This document shows positions 48,163-58,560 of a stretch of DNA of 64,000 nucleotides, piece after piece (positions within the stretch are counted from its first letter, which is position 1; the number at the start of each line of letters is the position of its first letter). A program made the translations under genes and the position numbers. The stretch is from Nephrocerus scutellatus (lineage: Eukaryota > Arthropoda > Insecta > Diptera > Pipunculidae): assembly GCA_947095585.1 (NCBI GenBank), contig OX352765.1:75685976-75749975 (forward strand). The letters run 5' to 3'. Below the pieces are notes generated by a model. The model searched no databases and was not told the DNA's origin. It saw nothing but the letters and a program-made list of their open reading frames with translations.

Positions 48163-48880
48163 CCGTGTTTTATGGTTATATTAAATTGCATCGATTTTTG
48201 AAATCTGCCGCAGAACTAATAAATTCTATTTATCCGGCTGTTTCTCAAAACTATAATATTTTGAACCGGCTGCGAGAAGAGACCATTCTTGCTACTAAAA
48301 ATGGAGACACCCACGAAATAAACAATCAAATACTTGCCATGTTAATATGCATATTCACTGAATATAAGTGTATCGAAACCGTTGTAGATACTGATGAGGC
48401 ATTTAATTATCTAACTGAGTTCCTAAACTCGCTTAATTCGTCTGGATTGCCACCACATCGTCTTACAGTTTGATCTTCAATTATTTTACTACGGATTCTC
48501 GACTCGCCAAAATTTTGCAACGGCACAAGATTGTGCGTAAAAGAGATGCCGGGCAATATAACTGAACCGACTATCTTGACAGAAAAGGGACAGTGTGAAA
48601 CAGTTTTTATCCCACGGACAGCACTCATTTCGACGGATCTACCTTTTAAATTTAAGAGATTGCAATTTCCAGTAAAACTTGCGTTTTCGATGACGATGAA
48701 TTAGTCGGAAAGTTTAATCAGTATAGTATAGATTTGAGATCGCCATGTTTTCCCATGGACAACTATATTTTGCTTGCTCTGGGTTGGGTTGACCTAAGAA
48801 TTTATTTATTCTTGCTCTTGAAGGTGAAACAAGAACATTGTATACAACCAGGTTTTGTTTTAAATTAATTTTATGTATGT
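48163..48880 (+). pseudogene. Helitron PIF1-like helicase C-terminus, broken
   Basis: The frame at 48170-48473 reads ELINSIYPAVSQNYNILNRL, ETILATKNGDTHEINNQIL, DEAFNYLTEFLNSLNSSGLP and PHRL, then a stop. A shifted frame from 48519 gives NGTRLCVKEMPGN, FVPRTAL-like and FPVKLAFSMTMN. Further on come YSIDLRSPCF and a degenerate HGQLYVACSRVG-like region near 48755-48800. The order and motifs are those of the end of the Helitron Rep/helicase protein. The NKSQGQ box is missing or damaged. At least three lesions are present. Confidence 0.85.
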
Positions 48881-49060
48881 TTTTTTTAATTTTAGTTTAT
48901 AATTTGAATAATATAGCTATAATTTAAAATATATCTTTTAAAATTAAAATTTTGTTAATAAAAACTGCAATTTTACCATATAGATAGATATCATTCTATT
49001 TTCTACCCCTGCCTAATAGAAGATTGGGATGAATAAATACCTGGGCAACGCCAGGGCTAG

Positions 49061-49419
49061 TCATAAAATAAAGATTGTGACAAATCAAACGCTTAGCTTA
49101 ACACTAACACAGACAGTCCTCAATGAGTAAATATGTGCAAATGAAAAATGAAAGTATTGGAAGCAATTGGCCACTTAGATCATTAGCGGTCCTTTGTGTT
49201 ATCACAGGATCTTACACCTTTTGCCATTTAAAGTACCCATTCCGAGCTTCTGTGTTCTTGTGGGGAACCGAAGGTAAACATTATGAGACAAGAGAATTCT
49301 ATGTGGTTTGCGTCTGCGATAAGCACTCAGTGACAAAGACAACCGGCTCTATATAAATAAACATGAAATTAATTATATATTTTCTTGTTATTTAAAGAAA
49401 CTAACATTTACCAACCGAT
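49061..49419. other. Spacer, partly Helitron-like
   Basis: ACCAACCGATTTTAATGAAA at 49411-49430 resembles Helitron 5' text (ACCGATTxxTATGAAATTTT at 33487). A + strand frame of 77 codons at 49123-49356 has no recognised family. Confidence 0.3.
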
Positions 49420-49880
49420 TTTAATGAAATTTTCAATGCATGCATTATTATTAGGAAAGCAGGGGTTCATGTATGTGGGTAGCGAAGCGCCCGGGAACAG
49501 CTAGTCTTATAAATAAATTAAATGAATGCCTTTATTTTTTTTGTATTTTCATATTAGATTTATTTTTTTTGTTTTTATAATTTTACAAAACTCGCAAGTT
49601 AATTTTAGAGACTCTTTCTTCACTTGTACAACAAGAATGTGGAATGCTTTACCACCCCTGTATATTATTGGCAGCAAAGTAGCGAAGCCCCCGGGAACAG
49701 CTAGTCTCTTATAAATATATTAAATAAATACATTTAATTTTTTTTTATTTCCATATTAGATTTTTTTTATTATTTTACAAAACTCGCAAGTTAAGTTTAG
49801 AGGCTCATTTACTTGTACAACAAGAATGTGGAGTGCTTTACCAAACAATGTATTCCCGCATCACTATGATCCACAGGTAT
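49420..49880. repeat. 200-bp tandem duplication of a Helitron end joined to a LINE end
   Basis: AGCGAAGCGCCCGGGAACAG followed by CTAG at 49481-49504 recurs at 49681-49704. Each copy is followed by TTATAAATAxATTAAATxAA, then TTTTACAAAACTCGCAAGTT, TTGTACAACAAGAATGTGGA and TGCTTTACCA. The first copy breaks off after TGCTTTACCACCCC, and the second continues into the LINE C-terminus HHYDPQVFHAH. Confidence 0.85.
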
Positions 49881-50920
49881 TCCATGCACATTTTGTAATA
49901 ATCGCCAAATCATTTGTATTTGAGGTCGGTGTTTCAAAATATACTCAAAATACCTCAAAAAACGAGAAAATGACCTCACTTCCAACCATCCCACGCGCCA
50001 CAAGCAAAACACGACACACGTTACACGAGGAATATAAAAAATGGGACTCAGGCACTCTCAGATTCAGCTCTCTAGGTCGTATGAAGGATCGTAAAATGGG
50101 ACCTTAAATTAGTCGAAAATACAGGCAAGTAGGGGTCCAGTCAAGTTAAATAAAATTTAAAAAAAAATGGTAACACAGCTAAAACTTCAACCAATGACGG
50201 ACAACTTAAAAAATTCACAACAAAATAGATCTGCTTGGATTGATACAGAACGTACAGGATTCACGTAGTTATCACGCTTTAAAGTTTTGATGTTTTTTTT
50301 GCAAAATATGCACATATTTTGGGAGATAGGGGTTTAAAATTATCGTCTGGTTTGATATCAAATGAAGGGTAATACTGGTATATTTCAATTAAACAAGTTG
50401 GGACAATAGGACCACCCCTTCATGTTGGCGGGACAAAGACAACTAGAGAAGCTACACAGCAGTTTAGCCGAAAATTTTAATTTTATTTAATTCTCCGTTT
50501 TAACATTTAATTTATTCAAATCTTTTTTTACTTAAATTTTGTTGTTGCTTACAATAACTATAACGTAATTTAAATCCTTTACATGAAATGAACGTTCTCT
50601 TTCTGTTTTTAAACAATACATATTTAGTTTTTGTTGTGTCCCCTATTTCGCCACTTAAATTATGGTCACCGTTCCTATACAGACTGTTATTGATGTAAAC
50701 ACAACATGACCTCTTGTCTTGATAGTGGGTGTAGATAATTTTTATGTATAAGTTTATTATAAATACCATAAATGTAGAGATGTAAAAAAATGTCATCCCT
50801 CTACGGCTCCCAGAAAAAAGTTATCGCCATTTAAATCAGGTTTTTGTGCATGGTAACCCAATTTAGAGTTGAGTTAAGTTAAACCCAAATAACCTTCTCG
50901 AAACTAGTGAGGTTAAATTA
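49881..50920. other. Mostly unassigned spacer
   Basis: The first 200 bases may belong to the LINE 3' end. Nothing recognisable follows. Confidence 0.35.
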
Positions 50921-51442
50921 AGCGGCTGACAGACTATCGAACCTGACTGTAAGTCACAACTGATGTCAGTTTTGACTGATGCGCCTTGCGGTCAGATAAG
51001 TAGAATTTTTTGACAGTCAAATCAACAGTCAAGCTCTATTTATTGGAGAGGAAAGATGGAGAATCAACAAAAGGCTTGTTTGTTGCTCATTCTTGCGATC
51101 CGCCCCCGTCGCCTTGTAATTTTTTATAATATCCACCAATTTGGGCCTCGTTATGTCGCATAAACAGCGTTTAATTTCGTAGGTGCACACAAATTCTTCT
51201 AAAAATCTGCCGTTTTCATCCATGTCCATAACGTCCTTTCACGTTAAAAATAACAGCTGAATGACGAATTTGTGTACACATTATCAATCATAAACAAACA
51301 TGGCCGCTGACTGACAGTCAACCACAAATTTTTTTGATGGCGATCAGTTGCGAGCGTTAGTCAGTCAGTAAGGCGTTCATCCTATCAGTTTGAGGGATGT
51401 CGATCAAAACTTACAGTCAAGTTCGATAGTCTGTCAGCCACT
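50921..51442. mobile_element. PIF/Harbinger-like TIR element (522 bp) with TTA duplication
   Basis: The left end AGCGGCTGACAGACTATCGA (50921) and the right end, reverse-complemented AGTGGCTGACAGACTATCGA (51442), are inverted repeats over at least 35 bases. TTA flanks both sides (50918-50920 and 51443-51445), which is the PIF/Harbinger target type. A minus-strand frame at 51229-51029 starts MDMDENGRFLEEFVCTYEIK; it might be the beginning of the element's Myb/MADF-like DNA-binding protein, which I cannot confirm. No transposase is present. Confidence 0.8.
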
Positions 51443-52025
51443 TTAGGTTCGTCTGACATTACATTTTAATGTTGGTAAAAACTACAACGCATCTTTCAAA
51501 TTAACTCTACTCCGTCTGAAACGCTACGAGTTTTTAATACGACGAAACTATACTCTGTCATGGAAACATGGTAATTGCTATATTCAGCGGCTCTTCCAAT
51601 TAGATAATTATTTGTGGAGACTTGCTTATTTAATTGTGGAGACTTACTTATTTGAATAAGTTTACTGGCGAGGTAACCAAACAAATAAGTATCTAATTAG
51701 AAAAGGCTCTTAGGCCGTTGGAAAAGGCCCTTTGTGTCGTTATACCAAACTTAAAGTTTCTCGTTCGCCATTAAGTTGATTAGACGGGTGCCCTGTGACA
51801 CATCGAACCCGTTTAAACTGTTGCAGGAATATCATTTTTGGCTTTTGAATCGACAACCTTTCCGTCCACAGAAAATCACTCCAACGATCCCGATTTCGAC
51901 TCCAGGACACCCAGAATTAAGGGATTCCAAACTGGATGACAGCACCTCGAAATCAGGACCGTTACAAATATTTTTTACGAAAGGTAGGTCTGAATACCTT
52001 GTTTGTTGAGCCGAAAATGATTATA
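51443..52025. other. Spacer with an RTE 3' fragment
   Basis: At 51900-51965 ATTAAGGGATTCCAAACTGG and ATGACAGCACCTCGAAATCAG match the RTE 3' region at 16118-16165. A short inverted stretch near 51555-51690 repeats ATTAGATAATTATTTG-like text. Otherwise unassigned. Confidence 0.4.
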
Positions 52026-52181
52026 GCTGTATTTTATTTGCCGAGGAATAAGGAATTACAACAACAATTGCACTGTCGAATTCCTTTTTTGGAATTGGAA
52101 TTGGAAAACCTGCTGTTTGGCTGGTTTTGGCTGGTTTTGACATTCGAATTCCTTATTCGGATTCCAAATAAAATACAGCTT
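52026..52181. mobile_element. Palindromic (foldback) MITE, 156 bp
   Basis: The first 33 bases (AGCTGTATTTTATTTGCCGA and onwards to GGAATT) are nearly the reverse complement of the last 34 (AATTCCTTATTCGGATTCCA to AGCT). TAT lies on both sides. A second copy is at about 62106-62228. Confidence 0.8.
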
Positions 52182-52852
52182 ATGATGACTAATGGTAACT
52201 ACCCAACTAACAGCAACTTACGTGCAAAGAATAAAACGTAAATTACTGACAAATTGTCAGTTGTCTGTCGATGACAATGACATTCGTCTGTGTGATTTGG
52301 CGAAATTTAAAAACTATGTAACATACCCACAGTTGTAACAATTACAACAGAATAAATTCTAAGATGTATTACAAAAAAAATTGCGATTTTTCAAAAGATT
52401 GTAAAAATAATTAATGTACGAGCCTATCTATCAAAACAATACATACATAATACTACACAGTAGCGTGTAGAATTAATGTTGGTATTGCGTATAATTTACT
52501 TGTATATTCCTCTCACGTAAAGATTGGTTTGCACAAGCGTGTGTAGTTGGTCTTCGCGACACGTCTTATTTATCATTAAATTTTTTATAACTCGGTTTTT
52601 CACTTAATTTACATTATCTGTGCACAGTAGTCCAAGTTGCATCATTAAAGGTTTAAACAAATCGTACGATTGTTTGTGTAAAAAAAATGCGAAAAATTCC
52701 GTCATTGTCCGTCCATCAGTCTAACATGCATTTTTTCACAATAGTACGTACTGAAAAGATGAGATTTTTTCGAATACGCTAAAACTTCTATTCTTCTTGT
52801 ATTTATTTCTATATTTAGTGGTATTTTAGGAATTTCGCGGACAAGCGAGTTA
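52182..52852. other. AT-rich unassigned stretch
   Basis: No feature recognised. Confidence 0.4.
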
Positions 52853-53275
52853 TACAGGGTGGCTGAGACCAAGTGTTACCAAATGAAAACTGTAATTTTT
52901 TTAATTTTGATTATTTTTATTGAAATTTCGTGGCATATGTTGAAAACATATTATATTTTATGAAAAACATGTTACTGCTCGATATGACCTCCTTTGGCTC
53001 TGATTATTTGATTCAGAAAGAACATGAGCATTGAAGGCCTTGGCCGAACGTGATGAGATTCCAAAAATTGTCTTTTCTGATGAGAAAATGTTCACCATTC
53101 AGCAGTATGTGAATAAACACCTCTTGGTTTACCTTGACTCCATGTTCGATGAAAATCAGAGGAGTGCGTCCATCTGCAGTCACTGCAGCCCAAACCATAA
53201 CATAAGCTGGTGATTGCTTGCGCATGGCAACTCTTGTGTCCAAATTATCGTTGGACTTGTGCTCTAATCAAACAC
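52853..53275 (-). mobile_element. Mariner/Tc1-type remnant with an internally inverted segment
   Basis: The terminus CAGGGTGGCTGAGACCAAGT with GTTACCAA at 52853 relates it to the element at 46756. On the minus strand, 53020-52976 encodes NQIIRAKGGHIEQ, a transposase C-terminus, and 53243-53130 encodes DTRVAMRKQSPAYVMVWAAV and TADGRTPLIFIEHGVKVN. Between them, 53040-53110 encodes IPKIVFSDEKMFTIQQYVNK on the + strand, the segment that should precede the 53243 part on the same strand. Confidence 0.75.
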
Positions 53276-53688
53276 GATTATTTTGTTTATATGTATATCA
53301 ACTAATAAATCACTTATCAGCTTGTTCTAAACCACAACCCATAACTGAAGCAATGAACCCTTTTTTATTTAAAATTTAGAGATGTTTTGCAACATTGTCC
53401 CACTGTTCTGCATTTGAGACTTTGTTGAGATGCAGTGAGAATTTCTTCGGTTGAAACTGAGAGTTAAGCTTCGTTTTATGTCTCGTAATTCTTTACGGAG
53501 TAGCAAATTACGATTTTATCAACACGAAACAAAATTCAAGGGCGGGCAGCGGTGACAGCTTTAAAACTTGATATCAAAATGGTAGAAATTATTTTTATCT
53601 GAGTTTATGAGTGACCGCTTCCGCTTGGGCTCCCACTACCATTCAGTCTCTCGCAAACCTTTGTTATTGGCGGAACGCGCAAATATCG
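53276..53688. promoter_or_regulatory. Upstream region and 5' UTR of the glutactin-like gene
   Basis: No TATA box is obvious. An in-frame TGA at 53608-53610 precedes the reading frame, so translation cannot start further upstream in this exon. Transcription start is not determinable by eye. Confidence 0.35.
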
Positions 53689-54600
53689 ATGTCGAAAATC
53701 AAAAATAATATTTTACTGGAAGTATTGTTGCTTCTGCTCATCGTTGTGGTGTTGGTGACCTTTGTGAAAGCTACAAGCGGTGGCGGCCGACGTGTTAAGC
53801 GCATCGTTGGCGGCCGACATGCAGCCAAACCACCATCCGATGACCCAGTGGTATTTACGAGAACATACAACCGCGATGCTCGCGTTGAGGGCTTTCGAAA
53901 TACGGTAACGAAAGTTTACTCATTCCTGGGTTTGCACTATGCCGATCCACCGACCGGTCCGAATCGTTACACTCGGCCGAGGTATCGCCGGCTGGAGGGT
54001 GACATCAACGCTACAAATCATGGCCCACCTTGTCCACAGCCAGATCCTTATAATCCGCAACGCGTGATCGGAGATGAAGACTGCCTTCTGCTGAATATTT
54101 TCACGCCGCAAATGCCTGACGAGTCAACGGGTTTGCCGGTTTATGTTTGGATACATCCGGGAGGTTTTCGCTACGGCTCGGCTGCGCAATATGATGCCCA
54201 ACCAATCGCCCAGGAAGGTGTCATATTTGTTCCGGTTCAATACAGGCTCGGTTCGCTTGGCATTATCGGTGATGGCACAAAGGAGTTTAACGGCAACTTG
54301 GCTATGTTTGATATGGCCACAGCACTTCGTTGGGTAACAGAATACATTTCGTTCTTCGGTGGCGACCCGAAGCAAATTAAAGTGATCGGTCACGGCTCAG
54401 GAGCTGCCAGTGCTATGTATCTATCTATGTCACGTTTGCCACGAAGTGGCTCCTCGTTGACGGGTGTCGTCGCAATGTCTGGATCAGCTTTGTCACAGTA
54501 CGCAACCGACGAAGAGCCTGTCCAGTCGTTGGAGGAAATGGCTCAGATTAATAATTGTCCCACTACAAACGAAACTGAGATCGTCAAGTGTTTGAGATCG
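53689..54600 (+). CDS. Glutactin-like carboxylesterase-family protein, exon 1
   Basis: Exon 1 (304 codons) of a type-B carboxylesterase-fold protein. I chose the first ATG at 53689, since the frame upstream lacks an ATG back to a TGA at 53608. Residues about 5-30 (NILLEVLLLLLIVVVLVTFV with Lys before it) form a signal peptide or membrane anchor, then a basic GGGRRVKR stretch. The esterase domain follows: GPPCPQ and GDEDCLLLNIF (first disulfide), HPGGF at residues 156-160 (oxyanion region, usually HGGGF) and IGHGSGAAS at 233 onwards. The nucleophile elbow is GHGSG where active enzymes have GxSxG, so the Ser position is Gly236. Fly glutactin and relatives are secreted or membrane adhesion proteins with a dead esterase domain, which fits. 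The exon ends at donor GTGAGT, phase 0. Confidence 0.9.
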
Positions 54601-55293
54601 GTGAGTAAGCTATATGCGAACGTAGACTGCAAAAATATTGAAACTAACGTAGAAAACTTCTGAAATGGTCCTTGTGCTGGCAAAAAAATCAATTATACCC
54701 AAAAATTTAGTCTGACGTATAAACCATCATTTTGTTTGGCGGAAACGCCTCTTTTCGAAGGGAGAGGCTTATTTTTCAAGTGGTCTGAAACACGTTTTGG
54801 GTAGACTGGTATTAAATGAAATTTTAGTTTTTGTAGTATACTATGTAATTGTTCTTCTATCACGAAAATGCTGGTGTAATATTGCAAAGAATAGTGCAGT
54901 GGGTACTAAGTGAGGGTTCCAGAGACGATAAAAAAATACTTCCAAGTAAGAATGCACCATCTTCATTCCTGGAAGTCATTTCAGCTACGAAACTCAACCA
55001 CCTCAAGAATCACTTCACATGTACTGAGGTGATTCCGAATTGCTGTTTTCGAGCACCATGACTTCTGGTCGCGAGATTAAGCGATTGCAATAAGGAAACA
55101 AATTAAGATCGCACAACTAACACGCGATGCAACCAACTAGTCAGTGTCGGTGCAGTCGTTAGAACTATTGGCTCGCGCTTGGAGGACAACGGATACGAAT
55201 TCTGGCGCGTCCAAAAAACGCACGAATTTTTCTCTCTGAACTGATCAACTAGATAACAAGTGCAAGTGATACGATGCTATACATCTATACTAT
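54601..55293. other. Start of 4.9-kb intron 1 of the glutactin-like gene
   Basis: Unassigned. At 55140 a TCAGTGTCGGTGC sequence resembles an arthropod initiator followed by 5' UTR-like text, but nothing else supports a promoter. A 64-codon minus-strand frame at 54887-54693 is unrecognised. Confidence 0.3.
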
Positions 55294-55855
55294 TGTTACG
55301 AAATTTAAGCTTTCGAGCTCTTAAAGGGTTTTGCAAATAAAACACAACACAAGTTTATTAATTTGCAAACAACTTTAATTAATAGACATTTACAATATTT
55401 CTGCAAGCAAGAGCTTTTCAACTGCACAGGTTTAATTCCAATGAACTAATCAATTCTCTACAGTGAATACCACCTTTTATACTCATTGAAAAGCTTCCAG
55501 AAACTTACAATATTGTAGCCAGAAATATCGAGAAAAGACCAGAAAATTGTAGCCTTATTCCCTTATTTACTACTGACGATACTTATATGCAATGGGTCAT
55601 CTTCTAAAAATAAACTACATGTTCAATCATGTTCTTTTACAAAAACCGGGCAAACCGCACAAACCGGTTTGACTACATTTTTTAGCACAACGTAATGATT
55701 CAAACTTACAGGCGGTTACATTTCAAATTTCAAATAATCTAATAGTCTAAAAGTATGCTACATAAAAGTGCTTCTTTTTAGTATGCAGTATGTACATTGC
55801 GATTTATTTTGGGATTTAATTATATTATATGCGCTACTAACTACTATTCGTAACA
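55294..55855 (-). mobile_element. Solo LTR (562 bp), minus orientation
   Basis: Bounded by TGTTACGAA and its inverse TTCGTAACA, so it has TG..CA ends. On the minus strand there is a TATA box (GAGTATAAAAGGTGG, about 55460-55480), and AATAAA followed by a TTTTATTTGCAAA segment close to the 3' terminus, the usual LTR order. No internal retroelement sequence is attached. A clear 5-bp target duplication is not visible (ACTAT against CTGTT). A related truncated copy is at 26028-26330. Confidence 0.65.
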
Positions 55856-56170
55856 CTGTTATATAAAGAGGTAAGTTTGCACTTTCACTTGGCTTCGCTA
55901 ATCTTGGAAACTACTTGTATAGGTTTTTTGCTCCGGAGGTTAAAGGCTCAGAGGCCGGCAGATTTGAGAAGGGGGACTCAGCGGTGGAGTCAGGTGTTGG
56001 GAAGAATCCGTTGGTGTGTGGTCAGTGGGGTGGTTTCAGTATGGGGGGTCTGTTTGGTGGTGGTCAGTTTGGTTGGGTCAGTAGGGTGAGGGGCATCTGG
56101 TTATTTTAGCTAAACTTAAAAACTTAGGAACCGAACCGGGGCAGCCGGGCATGGCCGGTATATCAGCTAG
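55856..56170 (+). mobile_element. Helitron-like 3' region ending in CTAG
   Basis: G-rich text (GGTGTGTGGTCAGTGGGGTG, GGTGGTCAGTTTGG) followed by GGGGCAGCCGGGCATGGCCG, GTATATCAG and CTAG at 56167-56170. It matches the 42480-42618 end. Confidence 0.65.
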
Positions 56171-56449
56171 TTTGATATACAGTTGCCGAATACTGGTGTA
56201 TTCACATGTTGAGTTTTTTATAATGTAATCAAGATGTAGAGCAATTAATGTATGTAAATGAGCACCATATTCTAGTTTGTCAGTGAACTCAACTTCACCC
56301 ACCACACCACAACACTGTCCTTCTTCTGTTCCTTCTTCAATCCAAATATTTCCAAGCCCACGCTGTGCTGCGCATTAAAAGTGTGCAAATCTCTTGAAGC
56401 GTACGCTAATTCAAAAACGTTAAAGAAAATTAATAAAAATTGTAATTTT
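56171..56449. other. Intron 1 fragment, LINE-3'-like
   Basis: CCAAGCCCACGCTGTGCTGC with AAAAGTGTGCAAATC resembles the LINE 3' UTR at 32305-32360 (GCCCACGCTGTGCCAAGC), so it is probably a short jockey-like 3' fragment. Confidence 0.4.
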
Positions 56450-57235
56450 TCTTTTAAATTCTTTAATAGGAGATACACATGTGTGCAAAGTTTGAATCGG
56501 TTTTTAAAAAAAAAAAATAATATGGGAGCCCCTTGGCCCTAGGACCCAATTAAGGAAGTTGGTAAAAAATTGATTCCAAGATTCCACCAGCCAGCCAGCC
56601 ACGGGCACACGATGTTAATAAGAGAATTAAAAAAAACAACCCATAAAAATTAAAATTTTTCTTGTAAATTCTCTAATCGGGGATACACACACACACACTG
56701 CGTGCTCGTTTTGTGGCAAAATCATCCACCAAATGCCGCAGCGGCAGCGAACAGCGCTGCTCACAAAGCACAGAGCTCATACTTTGCCGTGATCTGATGC
56801 GATATAGCGATGTTTAAAAATTGTATATTGGGGTCCCCAAGGGGCCGATCGTCCATCCATCGAAGACACACATGTGTACAAAATTTAAAGAAAATCGGGT
56901 AAATTTTGTAAAATATTTGTATGGGAGCCGACCCCGAGGCCCGAGGGGCCTCAAATTTTAATAGAAAGTGTTGTCATGGGAGATATACATGTGTGCCAAA
57001 TTTCAATAAAAGTGGGTTAAAAATTGATCGCAAGATTCCATGACACACAAATCCACAAGCCCACAAACCCACAAACCCACAAGCCCACAAACCCACAAAC
57101 CCACAAACCCACAAACCCACAAACCCACAAGCCCACAAGCCCACAAACCCTCAAACACACGGGCAAGTGAAGTTAATATAGAGAATTTAAAAAATCATCG
57201 CACATCGCACATCACCCAATTTTGCAATAGCTTAA
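56450..57235. repeat. Family A repeats, two adjacent copies, with (CCCACAAA)n
   Basis: Copy one is at 56450-56635 and ends CCAGCCAGCCAGCCACGGGC with a TTAATAAGAGAATT motif. Copy two starts AACAACCCATAAAAATTAAA at 56637 and holds a (CA)n tract, a region inverted relative to 12300-12440, two ACACATGTGT or TACATGTGTGC units and an 8-bp minisatellite (CCCACAAA) at about 57050-57150. It ends CACGGGCAAGTGAAGTTAAT with ATAGAGAATTT. Confidence 0.8.
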
Positions 57236-57299
57236 TGAGGACATATCCTTAACACATGAAGTGGTTTTTAGGTAATTCAAGTTTCATAGCTGTATCCGC

Positions 57300-58080
57300 A
57301 TATTAGATTCATTGTTGCGTGTTGCATATTACATTTGCATGTTGTCTAGCGCATAAAAGAGGGTCCCTAGTGTACTATGCTTCTCACGTACGCGGCTATC
57401 AGTTGATGGCCAAAAGTTCTAGAACGGACAACGAAACTCAGCTTCAGAAGCTTCAAAGAATGGACGCTAGAGCTCTGGTCTGGTTCACAGATGGATCGCA
57501 GATGTAGTCTGGAGTTGGAGCTGGAGCCTTTGGACCCAACACCAAAGTCTCGATACCAATGGGAATGAGTCCCACGGTATTCCAGGAGGAACTCCATGCG
57601 ACTGAGATCTACGCTAGGCTAAACCTTAGTAAAGACATTAAGGGCGCGAGAATATATATTTTTTCAGATAGCCAGGCAGCACTTAGAACGCTGTAGTCCA
57701 ACTTCATAGACTCTCTATCAATTAAATGCTGCTACGACGCACTGCAATCCCTTGCCAGACATAACAGGGTGAAACTCGGATGGGTCCCTGACTAACAAAT
57801 GGAAAAACAAACCTCGTCTGGCCCACTGATCGATCCCAATGTAAGAATGATCACTACTCGTTCACGTAAGCGATCATGCCAAATCACCATTCCATCCCAG
57901 GCCCTTTTTCTTCAAGGAAATCCTTAATCTAGACAAGGATAGCATTAGAGAGCTGGTGAGCTTTCTCACAGGTCACTGTGACACCTTAACAAAATTAATC
58001 TAGGCTCCTACTCGGAATGTAAGTTCTGTTCGGAAGATGATGAGTCATCCGAGCACATTTCTGGAGAATGCTCATGATGC
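57300..58080 (+). mobile_element. LINE RNase H fragment
   Basis: The frame reads RALVWFTDGSQM, a stop, SGVGAGAFGPNTKVSIPMGM, FQEELHATEIYARLN and IYIFSDSQAALRTL, then VKLGWVPD. Further on comes CKFCSEDDESSEHI-like text at about 58020-58060. This is the RNase H and Cys/His end of an I/LOA/R1-type LINE, different in sequence from the one at 1687-5850. Several stops. Confidence 0.8.
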
Positions 58081-58560
58081 TTGTTGCTTGTTGCATGTGG
58101 CATATTGACGCAGGACGCATTTTAATGAACTTTGTTAATCAACTTTTCTTCAAACTCCATTTTTTAAAACGTTCCATAACAAACTTGTTTGATTTTGATC
58201 GATCAAGCGTCTTCTGGTCGCGTCAATCGGTCAATATCGGTACCATATTTGAGTTTGTTGTTTAACCGACGCAACCGTACTCCCTCATCGCGCGATCGCG
58301 TTTAGGTTCTAAACAGGACACCTAATAATAATTTGATATTTTGATCGTCCGATACGGCGACCAACCCTCATCGCTGGATTGCGCGATTACGACATTGACA
58401 TTTCTTCAGAATTCTTGGGCAAATATCCAACAAATAAGTGAATGCTGAGTTCGCAAACTTTTTTGTTACTTTTTTATTTAAAAATATATTTACGAGTATA
58501 TCAACATTTATCATTCATTTCCCTTTGTAAGATTGCTCATTTTTCTCATAAGCGTTTTTA
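58081..58560. other. Unassigned intron 1 sequence
   Basis: Nothing recognised. Confidence 0.4.

Larger units (their letters stand above)
46394..49060 (+). mobile_element. Helitron with helicase remnant, interrupted by a mariner-type element
   Basis: The left part has TCAATATATATAAAATAGAG and CTCTGGAACGCCTTGACCAA, as in Helitron 5' regions. An internal minisatellite (GATATTAGTGTCGATT units, period about 100 bp, 46620-46760 and 47880-48090) is split by a mariner-type element. A helicase C-terminus lies at 48163-48880. The 3' end is CTGGGCAACGCCAGGG (hairpin) and CTAG at 49057-49060. The Rep nuclease domain and most of the helicase are absent, so it is a deleted derivative of an autonomous element. 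Confidence 0.75.

Noticed and set aside
53611..53688. Upstream start (GTG at 53611) for the glutactin-like gene
   Set aside because: GTG is not a normal eukaryotic start. The first ATG at 53689 directly precedes a hydrophobic signal or anchor.
55130..55260. Alternative promoter in intron 1 of the glutactin-like gene
   Set aside because: Only a TCAGT initiator-like word; no downstream coding exon is visible before exon 2.
57040..57252. Open frame rich in THKPTSPQ
   Set aside because: Product of the 8-bp CCCACAAA repeat at the end of a family A copy.
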